From Chloroflexota bacterium (GTDB lineage Bacteria; Chloroflexota; Dehalococcoidia; Lucifugimonadales; UBA3495): DNA of 36,297 nt. Below are positions 25,349 through 33,114 of this stretch, one piece after another. The number at the start of each line of letters is the position of its first letter. The first letter of the stretch is position 1. The notes under the pieces were generated by a model, which saw nothing but the letters and a program-made list of their open reading frames with translations, did no database searches and was not told where the DNA came from. The position numbers were made by a program, and so were the translations under genes. Where the stretch lies: the NCBI GenBank assembly GCA_028875055.1, contig JAPPGG010000012.1, positions 1 to 36,297 on the forward strand. The letters run 5' to 3'.

Positions 25349-26419
25349 ATGAGAATTTTGAAGCGACGCCTTGGCTCGCCCGGGCGTCGGCCTCTCAAGC
25401 CGGTGGCGCTGGTCTTTTCGACGCTGTTGCTGGTACTGGCCCTGGCCTGTGGAGCCGCTGACGAGCCGGTGGCGCCCGCTGCGCCAGCCAGCGACCCCAG
25501 CCCAGCGGTCCAGTCTCAGCCAGTCGCGCAGCCGGAGACTCCGGTGAATAGGGCTCCGGCGGAGCAACCCGAGGCGGCAACCGCGACGGAGAGCATGGCC
25601 AGGACGGAACCGGCGCCTGCCACGGACAGCCAGCAGCAGCAGCCGCTGATAGTGCAGCCGTCGGTCAAGCAAATGCCAGTTGAGCAACCGGCCGCTGTGG
25701 AAGCCATTCCTGAAAAGGCCATGGAAGAGCCGCAGGCCCCGGCGGCAGATACCGTAGAGTCCCAGCCCGAGCCTGTGGTGAAGGCCATGGAAACGCAGGC
25801 AGAACCCGCTTCCGAGCCCACCGAGGTTGTGCCGGCAAAGCAGGAAGCCGCTCCGGAGCCGGTCCCCGCTGAACCCGCGCCCGCGCCGGTGGTGGTACCC
25901 GCGCCGGTTCCCACGGCAGCGCCCGCGCCCGTGCCGACGGAGGCGCCGGTGGTCCAGGAGCCTTTGCCCGACATTGGAAACCAGGTAGGCAACCGGATGC
26001 CGGACTTCACCCTGGAGCTGGTGGGGGGAGCCACCGTTTCAGTATCCAGCCTGGTGGAGTCGGGCAAACCTGCCTTCCTGTTCTTTACCTCCTCTACTTG
26101 AGGGCAGTGCGCTGCCGAGTTGCGGCAGATGAAGTCCATCTACCCGGAGTACGCTGAACAGGTTAACTTTTTCTCGATCGCAGTTTCCAAGTCCTTTGAC
26201 AACCTGGACCGGCTGGAGAACCAGCGCCAGAAGCAGGGGTATCCGTGGCCGGTGGCCAATATAGTTGAAGAGAGCCATGCATTATCTGCGCTGAATGTTT
26301 CCTACCAGTCCACCAAGATAGCCTTTGACTCCCGGGGCGTTATTACTTACCGGGACGGCTTTGGAGGCGGCAGCTCCAGCACGTGGCACCAGGTATTTTC
26401 GGACCTGGCGAGTCAGTAG
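25349..26419 (+). CDS. Putative selenoprotein: membrane-linked TlpA/ResA-like thioredoxin-fold protein, UGA-encoded residue 251 (U-G-Q-C)
   Basis: The reading frame from ATG 25349 meets TGA at 26099-26101 and continues in the same frame to TAG at 26419, giving 356 aa if UGA is read as selenocysteine. Residues 1-34 form a basic signal/anchor with a hydrophobic stretch and a lipobox-like ALAC ending at C34, so it is probably an exported lipoprotein. Residues about 35-205 are a Pro/Ala/Val/Glu-rich linker. From about 211 a thioredoxin-like domain begins (NQVGNRMPDFTLEL, then PAFLFFTSST), and the UGA falls exactly at the first position of the CxxC motif: U251-G-Q-C254. The frame then keeps family sequence (AAELRQMKSIYPEY, then YQSTKIAFDSRG). 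It is paralogous to the gene at 26700. A hairpin lies right after the UGA. A truncating nonsense mutation is the alternative, but two paralogs with UGA at the same codon make that unlikely. Sec machinery is not in this window. Confidence 0.82.
26099..26128 (+). promoter_or_regulatory. In-frame UGA with bacterial SECIS-like hairpin, gene 1
   Basis: UGA (26099-26101) is followed after 10 nt by a perfect 6-bp stem CUGCCG (26112-26117)/CGGCAG (26123-26128) with loop AGUUG. The loop G is at 26119, 17 nt after the UGA, within the usual range for bacterial SECIS elements. The same geometry recurs at 27012-27041. A competing stem GGCAG/CUGCC (26103-26107/26112-26116) shares bases with it. Confidence 0.7.
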
Positions 26420-26478
26420 GAAGAAAAGTGGCCCCAAGTGGTTGAGTATTGCCGCTCCGGGCCATGGAATCAGCGCAT

Positions 26479-26640
26479 ATACATCGTTACTGTTCAGAGT
26501 TGGAGATATTGCCTGCCCATACACCCGTCATACCCCCTACCCAACCCACGACCTGCGCAGGTTCCAGGTTCCCGCCTGCGCGGGAACGACGGGTTTTCCA
26601 GCCTTGTAACACACCAAGTCTGAACAGTTACAATACATCG
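26479..26640. mobile_element. MITE-like element with 8-bp flanking duplication
   Basis: The direct repeat ATACATCG occurs at 26479-26486 and 26633-26640. Between them, 26487-26632 (146 bp) has terminal inverted repeats: left TTACTGTTCAGAGTTGG (26487-26503) and right CCAAGTCTGAACAGTTA (26614-26630), matching at 15 of 17 positions. Inside are the palindrome ACCTGCGCAGGT (26551-26562) and an 8-bp hairpin GTTCCCGC/GCGGGAAC (26568-26587). It has no coding capacity. It sits in the 280-nt gap between the two selenoprotein genes. A degenerate relative of its right half lies at 69-135. The mobilising transposase is not in the window. Confidence 0.65.
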
Positions 26641-26699
26641 GGGGATATGACGCTATATTGCGGAGCGATATAAAACGGGTTATTCATAGGCGCAAATAA

Positions 26700-27332
26700 A
26701 TGAACAAAAACGGTTGGATAGGCAAGGCGTTGCTGGGGCTGGCGATTTTCCTGCCGGTGGCGGGACTTGCGGTTTCGGTGTACCTGTCTTCCGGAAACCA
26801 ATCCCCTTCAAATTCCCCTTCCACTGAAACGCCTGCCGCCGAAGAGTACGTATTGACGGCGGCGGACTTTCCTGAAGTGCGGGATACGGGCAACCAGGTC
26901 GGGTATCGGATACCCGACGTTACAATGGAACTGTATGACGGGACGACCGTCACCTCCGCCAGCCTGGTGGACCAGGGGAGACCAACCTACCTGTTTTTCT
27001 GGGCAACGATTTGACCGGTGTGCACCGCCGAGTTACGGCGGATGAAGGACATTTACCCCCAGTACGCTGACGACGTGGACTTCTATGCAATTGGGGTTCA
27101 CCCGGGAATAGTGGAAGACATAGAGACCCTCGAGAAGTACCGGGCTGAAAGGCAGCACCCATGGCCGGTGGCCACCGCGCCGTCGGAAGTAATGGCGGAA
27201 CTGGGCGTCACCATTCAGTCAACCAAGATAGCCTTTGACTCCACGGGGACCATCGTTTACCGGGAAGGCATGGGACTGGGATCCGACGAAGACTGGCACC
27301 AGATATTTACCGAGCTGTCCCAGGCTCAGTAA
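26700..27332 (+). CDS. Putative selenoprotein: membrane-anchored TlpA/ResA-like thioredoxin-fold protein, UGA-encoded residue 105 (U-P-V-C)
   Basis: The frame from ATG 26700 meets TGA at 27012-27014 and continues to TAA at 27332, 210 aa with selenocysteine at residue 105. Residues about 9-30 are a single hydrophobic segment (signal anchor), followed by a short Ser/Pro/Glu-rich spacer. The thioredoxin-like domain begins near 65 (NQVGYRIPDVTMEL). The active-site block reads WATI-U105-P-V-C108-TAELRRM, the textbook WATWCxPC pattern of TlpA/ResA proteins with the nucleophilic Cys replaced by UGA. Downstream it carries HPWPVAT and QSTKIAFDSTGTIVYREG, shared with the paralog at 25349, including near-identical DNA around the QSTKIAFDS codons. 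It lacks the long Pro/Ala linker of the paralog. It probably acts as an extracytoplasmic thiol-selenol reductase or peroxidase-like enzyme; substrate unknown. Confidence 0.83.
27012..27041 (+). promoter_or_regulatory. In-frame UGA with bacterial SECIS-like hairpin, gene 2
   Basis: UGA (27012-27014) is followed after 10 nt by a perfect 6-bp stem CCGCCG (27025-27030)/CGGCGG (27036-27041) with loop AGUUA; the loop G is at 27032, again 17 nt after the UGA. Compared with the copy in gene 1, one U-A pair (26113/26127) is replaced by C-G (27026/27040), a compensatory change that keeps the stem while altering an amino acid (Gln to Arg). Confidence 0.72.
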
Positions 27333-27701
27333 ACCGGAGGCGTCGAAACCGGGGAAGACATCCCCCATTCCCTCAGCCAACCAGGCCCCCTTTTTCAACT
27401 GCCCTGGGCTGTCCCCTTCTGCGACGTGGAGATACCCGGTCGGATGACTTGGGCCGGAGATGGGGAAGTCAATCTATGTGGCAGGTAGGGGGTGAAAGGG
27501 TAAAGCGCTGGGGACCGGAATTCACTCCGCCAGCGCTGGCAACCTGAGCCTCTTTCATCCGGCTTGGCATTCCCTTGCCCTTCCTGTCCGGATCAGGGCC
27601 GGAACACCGGGACGAGCGCATCCCGAGACTGCCTGACCCGGGAAGCTGCAAGAAGCCACAGGGTCCGTGGGGCAGCCCGACCGGGGCGAGGTGGACGCCG
27701 C
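27333..27701. other. Convergent intergenic region between the second selenoprotein gene and the UvrD gene
   Basis: No gene is supported. The region contains a 12-bp perfect palindrome GCCAGCGCTGGC at 27529-27540 and other GC-rich sequence. No clear T-tailed terminator was found for either convergent gene. Confidence 0.55.
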
Positions 27702-29951
27702 TTAACCCTGCACCTTTTCCAGGCCGGCGAAGCTCAGCAGCAGGCGCCGGAGTTCGCCGCCGTCAAAGCAGACGGAAACTTCGTAGTCGTTGCCCCATTG
27801 TTCGCACTGGACCACTTCGCCCTGGCCGAACTTGACGTGTTTCACCTGGTCCCCGACGGCGGGGACGTACTCGGGGCCCTGGGCTTCTTCGCCAGCAACG
27901 CCGCGGTCCCAGGTGGTCAGACTGCGGTCGAAGCTGGTGCGATGGGAAACGGTCTGGACAGTCCTGGCGCCGGGGGCGCGGGCGTAGGTGAGCAGCTTCT
28001 GGGGAACCTCGTCCAGGAATCGGGACGGCAAGGTGGACGAAGACCTGCCCCACATGGCGCGCTGGAAAGCCCGCACCAGGTACAGGCGTTCCTGGGCGCG
28101 GGTGATTCCCACGTAGCACAACCGGCGCTCCTCTTCCATATCCTCGTTGCTGTCCATGGAGCGGCTGTGGGGCAGCAGTCCCTCTTCCAGGCCAACGATG
28201 AAGACCACGGGGAATTCCAGTCCCTTAGCCTGGTGCAACGTGATCATGGTGAGGGTATCTTCCGATTCCTCGAGGTTGTCCACATCCGACACCAGCGACG
28301 CCCGTTCCAGGAAGGCAGCCAGGTCGTTTTCGGGACTATCGGACTCATACTCAGCGGCCAGGGCCATGAACTCCAGGATGTTCTCCATCCGTTCTTCCGG
28401 ATTGTTGTCGGTGCGCCGGATGTGGGCTTCCAGGCCGGCTTCATCCACCAGGAGCTTTATGAGGTCCGAAATGGGGAGTTTGTCCTTCAGCTCTTCCATC
28501 CGGATCATCAGGTCGCCGAACCGGGACACGGCGGTGTAAGCGCGCGAGGCCAGGGGCGCGGGGCAGGGAATGCCGGCAGCCTTGGCCTGGGCAATCTGCT
28601 TGATGGCCTCGAAGACGGAAATGCGCTGGCCCAGAGACCAGCTGGTGAGGTCCTGAATGGTCTTGTCGCCTATGCTGCGGGGCGGGGTGTTTATGGCGCG
28701 GGCCAGGTTAACGTCGTCCTGGGGGTTGTGCAGCACGCTGAGGTAGGCCATGACATCGCGAATTTCCCGGCGGCGGTAGAACTGGATGCCGCCGATGATG
28801 CGGTATTTGATGCCGAGGCGCAGGCAGGCTTCCTCCAAGGCGCGGGACTGGGCGTTGATGCGGTACATTACGGCGCAGCTGCCCGCCTTGACGTTCTCCC
28901 GGCGCGCCAGGTCCAGCACCTCCCGCGCCACAAAGTCGGCCTCTTCATCCTGGGTATAAGCCTCGTGGACTACCACTTCTGAGCCGGCAGATTTTTCCGT
29001 TGTCAATTCCTTCTCGACCCGCATGCCATTGTTGGCGATCAGGGCGCTGGCGGTGTCGAGGATATTGCGGGTGGAGCGGTAGTTCTGCTCCAGGGCGATG
29101 GTACGGGCGTCGGGATAGTCCTGCTGGAAACTGAGGATATTCCTGATGTCGGCGTTGCGCCAGGAGTAGATGGACTGGTCGGGGTCGCCAACTACGCAGA
29201 TGTTCTGGTCAGAGCCGGTCAACAGGCGGGCCAGGCGGTACTGGGCGATGTTGGTATCCTGGAACTCGTCCACCATCAGGTAGTGATAGCGGCGGTGATA
29301 GTCTTCCCTGACATCCTGGTTGTCCTGCAGCAGTTGAACGGCCCGCATCAGCAGATCATCAAAGTCCACCGCGTTGCTGCGGCCCAGCAGCTCTTCGTAG
29401 TGATGATATACGCGTGCGGCCAGTTCGGCCTGGTAATCGTCTTCCATCTGGGCCCGTTTCGCCAGGCCCACCGAATCCATCAACAGGCTCTTGGCCCGGG
29501 AGATGACGCCCTGAATGGCCCGGGGAGGGTTGCGTTTCTCGTCCACATCGGCCAACTGCATGGACTGCTTGATGAGGCCCAGCTGGTCGTCGGCGTCATA
29601 GATCGTGTAGTTGGAATCCAGGCCCACGCCCTCGCCATACCGGCGCAGCATCCTGGCACAGAAGGCGTGAAAGGTACCGGCGAAGACGGAGTCGGCGTCC
29701 GGGACCTGCAAGCCCTGAATGCGTTCACGCATCTCTCTCGCCGCCTTGTTGGTGAAAGTCACGGCAGCGATGCGGTAGGGGCTGACGTGGCTCTCCCTGA
29801 CCAGGTAGGCAATGCGGTGAGTTACCACACGAGTTTTGCCGCTGCCAGGGCCGGCCACGATGAGCAGGGGACCTTCGGTGGTGATGACCGCTTCGGCCTG
29901 GGCGTCGTTCAGGCCTTCAAGGATGTCGGGGAGGTGAACGGACATAACCAC
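27702..29951 (-). CDS. UvrD/PcrA-type superfamily 1 DNA helicase
   Basis: This is a 3'-5' DNA helicase of DNA repair and replication. The 749-aa protein shows all SF1A motifs in order: Q motif LNDAQAEAV, Walker A AGPGSGKT, VTFTNKAAREM, DEFQDTN (motif II), VGDPDQSIYSWRNAD (III), EQNYRS (IV), TLHQAKGLEFPVVF (V) and YVGITRAQERL (VI). The C-terminal tail VGDQVKHVKFGQGEVVQ is the Tudor-like domain typical of PcrA, which contacts RNA polymerase. Length matches PcrA/UvrD. The start is GTG 29951 or, equally well, ATG 29945 (MSVHLPD). A perfect TATAAT lies 9 nt before that ATG, leaving no room for an SD, so the mRNA may be leaderless. Confidence 0.94.
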   Translation of the reverse strand: MVMSVHLPDILEGLNDAQAEAVITTEGPLLIVAGPGSGKTRVVTHRIAYLVRESHVSPYRIAAVTFTNKAAREMRERIQGLQVPDADSVFAGTFHAFCARMLRRYGEGVGLDSNYTIYDADDQLGLIKQSMQLADVDEKRNPPRAIQGVISRAKSLLMDSVGLAKRAQMEDDYQAELAARVYHHYEELLGRSNAVDFDDLLMRAVQLLQDNQDVREDYHRRYHYLMVDEFQDTNIAQYRLARLLTGSDQNICVVGDPDQSIYSWRNADIRNILSFQQDYPDARTIALEQNYRSTRNILDTASALIANNGMRVEKELTTEKSAGSEVVVHEAYTQDEEADFVAREVLDLARRENVKAGSCAVMYRINAQSRALEEACLRLGIKYRIIGGIQFYRRREIRDVMAYLSVLHNPQDDVNLARAINTPPRSIGDKTIQDLTSWSLGQRISVFEAIKQIAQAKAAGIPCPAPLASRAYTAVSRFGDLMIRMEELKDKLPISDLIKLLVDEAGLEAHIRRTDNNPEERMENILEFMALAAEYESDSPENDLAAFLERASLVSDVDNLEESEDTLTMITLHQAKGLEFPVVFIVGLEEGLLPHSRSMDSNEDMEEERRLCYVGITRAQERLYLVRAFQRAMWGRSSSTLPSRFLDEVPQKLLTYARAPGARTVQTVSHRTSFDRSLTTWDRGVAGEEAQGPEYVPAVGDQVKHVKFGQGEVVQCEQWGNDYEVSVCFDGGELRRLLLSFAGLEKVQG

Positions 29952-29954
29952 AAG

Positions 29955-29960
29955 ATTATA
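29955..29960 (-). promoter_or_regulatory. TATAAT -10 box abutting the UvrD gene start
   Basis: The minus strand reads TATAAT 9 nt before ATG 29945 and 3 nt before GTG 29951. Transcription starting 6-8 nt after a -10 box would begin at or just before these codons, implying a leaderless transcript. The -35 region at 16-17 nt spacing is a poor match. Confidence 0.45.
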
Positions 29961-30118
29961 GCGTGGCGGCCTGTTGCGGGAAAGGAGTGGGAGTCAGCGG
30001 GCCTGATGCTGCCCAGCCTGATTACAAACAAGCTCTTCTTGCTCGTATGGGCGACGACTCTCTACCGGATGTGAGTTCGGGGCAAAGTCGTGGGTATGGT
30101 TCAAGTTAACCAATAAGC

Positions 30119-30147
30119 AACGCCAGGAACGGGCGGTTCCTGGCGTT
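30119..30147. terminator. Strong hairpin downstream of the TTC38-like gene
   Basis: AACGCCAGGAAC (30119-30130) and GTTCCTGGCGTT (30136-30147) form a perfect 12-bp stem with loop GGGCG. It lies 29 nt past the stop codon of the minus-strand TPR gene. The minus-strand sequence after the stem (GCTTATTGG) is only moderately T-rich. It is the longest perfect stem with a normal-sized loop that I noticed. Confidence 0.65.
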
Positions 30148-30176
30148 TATGGCGCGGTTAGCGCAATTGGGATGGG

Positions 30177-31619
30177 CTAGGTCAGGGCGCCGGAGAGCCG
30201 CTGCAGATTGTTCAGCTCCGGGGTGTCGGCGTCACCCATTTCCTGCCAGACGCCTGCTGCTTTGGACAGGCTGTCCTGGGCCTTTGAGGACTCGCCCTTG
30301 CCGGCCATTACGCGGCCCAGCCAGAAGGTGTCCCGGGGGGTCTCGCGGCGGCCGAGGCGTTCCCGCAGCATATCTTCGGCCTTGTCGAACTGCTCGGCCC
30401 GCAGGAAGGCCTCCAGCAGGGTGTCCTCAAAAACCTCCCGTTGGGCGTGGCTGCCGCCAATGCGGGTAAGCTGGGGGAATACGGGTTCGAGGTAATCCAC
30501 CGCGGTGTTGTAGTCCTGCTGGGCAAAGGCGTCAATGCCCTGGGCCAGGGGCAGGACTATTTCCTTGGCAAAAATATTCCCGTTTTCCGCATTGGTGCGC
30601 AGGCGACCTATCATCTGGTCCATGAGTTCCCGGTCACCGCTTGCCGCGAAGGCCAGGGCGGCGTGGGCGTCGCGGAAGGCCGCACCGGGGGTGGTGGCGG
30701 CCGGCGCCGCCTGTTCCTTAACCTCGTCCCAGGGCTTGGGAGGAGCTTCGCCGCCGTAGATGGTCATGCGCCACATGAAGGAGGCGCTGTCGGACAGGCC
30801 CGAAATGTTCTTGTTGATGGCGGTGGGACGAATCCAGTCCTCGTAAAGCTGCAACGCCTCGTCGTACCTGCCCAGGGCCAGTTCAAAAAGGGCCTGGTGC
30901 CAGGACAAGTGGGTGTGGTAGTGGGCGCGAGCGTCAAATCCCTCCAGCCAGTCGCCCAGGAAGTTGCCGCCGGTGGCCGCATCGCCGTACTCAAAGTAGG
31001 AGTGGGTTACCGAGTGGGCGGCGACGGCGTTGCCGGGATTCATTTCCAGGGATTTTTCGGCCAGGCTAAGAGCCTTGTCGAGGATGCCCATTTCGTGGTG
31101 AGCGAAGGCGTACTGGCCCAGGAAGGCCCAGTCGTCCCCGCAGTGGGGGGCTAATTCGTTCATCAGGGCCAGCAATGACGGAGGAAATACCGGGTCACCG
31201 GCTCCGCTGCAGCCCAGCATGAACAGGCGCTGGGCCAGGCGGTGGAGGACAGCATCGCGCGGGCATTCGGCCAGATGTTCCCTGACCAGGCGAAGAGCGT
31301 CGGGACCCTTACCATTGGCCCACAGGTTCACGGCCTCCAGGTGGCGCCGTTCCCGGTCCGTAATGCCGTCGGCCAGTTCCAGGCTGCGCTTGACGCTTTC
31401 CCGGGCCTGGTCGGGCCTGGCGCGAGTCATGTGCATGAAAGCCAGGCAGCCGTGGGCGATGGCGAAACCTTCGTCCAGGTCAATAGCCTCCTGCAGTTTC
31501 TCCTCTGCGCCGTAGGACTGGGAGAGGAGCAGGTCAATGCCCTCCTGCCAGCTGTCAGCGGCGGCGGGTGAACTGGTGGAGAGAGTCATTCCGTAACGAT
31601 CTTTAATGGTGCCAGGCAT
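30177..31619 (-). CDS. TTC38-like tetratricopeptide repeat protein
   Basis: The 480-aa cytoplasmic protein is built of helical TPR-type repeats and most resembles the TTC38 family. Telling segments are AIAHGCLAFMHMTR, ERRHLEAVNLWANG, FLGQYAFAHHEMG, AVAAHSVTHSYFEYGD and HTHLSWHQALFELALGRYDEALQLYEDWI, whose repeated His residues recall the conserved His-rich core of that family. The function of TTC38 proteins is unknown. The frame is open upstream to 31901, but ATG 31619 is chosen because GGAGGG lies 7-8 nt before it and the family-like sequence starts there (MPGTIKDRYGM). It appears to be a single-gene unit ended by the hairpin at 30119-30147. Confidence 0.82.
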   Translation of the reverse strand: MPGTIKDRYGMTLSTSSPAAADSWQEGIDLLLSQSYGAEEKLQEAIDLDEGFAIAHGCLAFMHMTRARPDQARESVKRSLELADGITDRERRHLEAVNLWANGKGPDALRLVREHLAECPRDAVLHRLAQRLFMLGCSGAGDPVFPPSLLALMNELAPHCGDDWAFLGQYAFAHHEMGILDKALSLAEKSLEMNPGNAVAAHSVTHSYFEYGDAATGGNFLGDWLEGFDARAHYHTHLSWHQALFELALGRYDEALQLYEDWIRPTAINKNISGLSDSASFMWRMTIYGGEAPPKPWDEVKEQAAPAATTPGAAFRDAHAALAFAASGDRELMDQMIGRLRTNAENGNIFAKEIVLPLAQGIDAFAQQDYNTAVDYLEPVFPQLTRIGGSHAQREVFEDTLLEAFLRAEQFDKAEDMLRERLGRRETPRDTFWLGRVMAGKGESSKAQDSLSKAAGVWQEMGDADTPELNNLQRLSGALT

Positions 31620-31960
31620 TTCGAAACCCTCCTTTGTCCAAGGTACACAGTGCGGCATGCCGCGGATATTTAACTGGAAACTGCCGGCGAGGAATCTTTG
31701 TCTTTCGCAACGAAAAGCAGTTGCAAACCATGTTACCACACCTACAGAGGCCAAACCATGAATGCTTCCGGGAAGTTTGAGACTACCTCCGGAGAATACA
31801 GGCGAAAGGGAAGGGGCGCCACATTGGCCGCGCTTCCTGATGAAAGAGAAGCCCGGTCCTGGTTGCCAAGGCCGGGGACAAAAAAGGAAGGGCGACCACA
31901 AGGGCCGCCTCCAGGGAGTTTCGGTGGTCTGTGCCGACTCGGCGGCCGGGCGCAGGGGTT
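31620..31960. other. 341-nt intergenic region
   Basis: No gene is supported; an open frame on the plus strand (31698-31964) has low-complexity Gly/Arg/Pro content and no family resemblance. The region carries the SD of the TPR gene. No clear promoter or terminator was recognised. Confidence 0.55.
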
Positions 31961-33058
31961 CTAAGCGTCGGGGATACGGATGACTGAGCGAAGGGTTTCG
32001 CCCATTTCCATGGCCTCGAAGGCGGCCTCGGTGTCTTCCAATCCGATAACCGCGGATATTACCCGGTCCAGGTCCAGCTCGCCGGAAAGGTAGTAGTTGG
32101 CAAGCAGGGGGAAGTCGCGGGAGGGAAGGTTGTCGCCGTACCAGCTAACGCGCAGAGACCCCCCCAGCCCGAAGAACTGGAGCATGGGAACGTCCACCAC
32201 CATCGTGGGGTCGGGTACGCCGATAAGGACGCAGGTGCCGGCCAGGTCGCGGGACCACAGGGCCTGAAGCAGGGTCTGGGGCATGCCCACGCACTCGAAG
32301 GAGTAGTCCACCCCGTGGCCGTCGGTCAGTTCCTTGATCGCCTCCACGGGGTCGACGTTGGCGGCGTTGACCACATCGGTAGCGCCAAAATCCCTGGCCC
32401 AGGCCAGCTTGTTCTCAGCAATGTCAACACCGATGATCCTGGAGGCTCTGGCCAGTTTCGCTCCCATGATGACGCTGGACCCGATGCCGCCGCAGCCATA
32501 CACGGCCACGGTGGAGCCCCGGCGGACGCCGGCGGTGTAGAGGACGGCCCCAACGCCGGTGGTAACACCGCAGCCCAGGAGGCTGGACTGTTCCGGCGGG
32601 CAGGCGGTGGGTACGGGGACGGCCTGGCGTGCCGCCACCACGGTGTGAGTGCAAAAGGTGCCGATTCCCAGGGCGGGATTTAGGACGGCGCCGTCTCTCT
32701 TTGCCGTCATACGGGGCTCGGCATTGAGGCTGGCGGAGCAGAGGTTCGGCTGCCCCAGGGCGCAGAACCGACAGTACCCGCAGGGCGCGCGCCAGGCCAG
32801 GACCACGTAATCACCCACTTTGGGTTCGGTAACGCCCTCGCCCACGGCCTCTACTATGCCCGACCCCTCGTGGCCCAGCAGGAAGGGGAATTCGTTGGTG
32901 ATTCTGCCCAGCTTGTAATGCAGGTCGGTGTGGCAGACTCCACTGGCCTGGATACGGACCAGAACTTCGCCCGGGCCGGGGTCGTCAACGATTATTTCTT
33001 CCAGCAGGGCGGGTTCGCCGGCTACCCTGGATATAACTCCCATTCCGTTGGTAGGCAT
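31961..33058 (-). CDS. Zinc-dependent medium-chain alcohol dehydrogenase
   Basis: This 365-aa MDR-superfamily dehydrogenase is similar to class III and mycothiol-dependent formaldehyde dehydrogenase-type enzymes. Catalytic zinc ligands are C42 (in GVCHTDLHY), H63-E64 (GHEGSG) and a Cys in LLGCGVTTGVGAV. Structural zinc ligands are C93, C96, C99 and C107. The NAD-binding motif is YGCGGIGSSVIMGA, followed by IIGVDI, whose acidic end favours NAD(H). It catalyses reversible alcohol/aldehyde oxidation; the substrate is not evident. The ATG start has GGAGGAG about 5 nt upstream. The small gene encoding a DUF2283 protein ends 56 nt upstream on the same strand, so the CoA-transferase, the small pair and this gene may be co-transcribed. 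Confidence 0.92.
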   Translation of the reverse strand: MPTNGMGVISRVAGEPALLEEIIVDDPGPGEVLVRIQASGVCHTDLHYKLGRITNEFPFLLGHEGSGIVEAVGEGVTEPKVGDYVVLAWRAPCGYCRFCALGQPNLCSASLNAEPRMTAKRDGAVLNPALGIGTFCTHTVVAARQAVPVPTACPPEQSSLLGCGVTTGVGAVLYTAGVRRGSTVAVYGCGGIGSSVIMGAKLARASRIIGVDIAENKLAWARDFGATDVVNAANVDPVEAIKELTDGHGVDYSFECVGMPQTLLQALWSRDLAGTCVLIGVPDPTMVVDVPMLQFFGLGGSLRVSWYGDNLPSRDFPLLANYYLSGELDLDRVISAVIGLEDTEAAFEAMEMGETLRSVIRIPDA

Positions 33059-33114
33059 GGTGGCTCCTCCAATCAGTCGTCAGATGTAGGCAAGGCAACC
33101 ATGACGATTCTGCT

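Noticed and set aside
25349-27332. Two pseudogenes truncated by nonsense mutations
   Set aside because: Both TGAs lie at the homologous active-site codon, the downstream frames are intact and conserved between the paralogs, and hairpins follow at identical spacing.
25349-27332. Alternative genetic code with UGA as Trp or Gly
   Set aside because: gnd and zwf (and the DUF4258-like gene) end in TGA, and no other recognised gene in the window needs UGA read as sense. The conserved residue expected at these sites is Cys, not Trp or Gly.
31698-31964. 88-aa plus-strand frame in the gap before the TPR gene
   Set aside because: Low-complexity Gly/Arg/Pro content, no family resemblance, and it overlaps the 3' end of the alcohol dehydrogenase gene.
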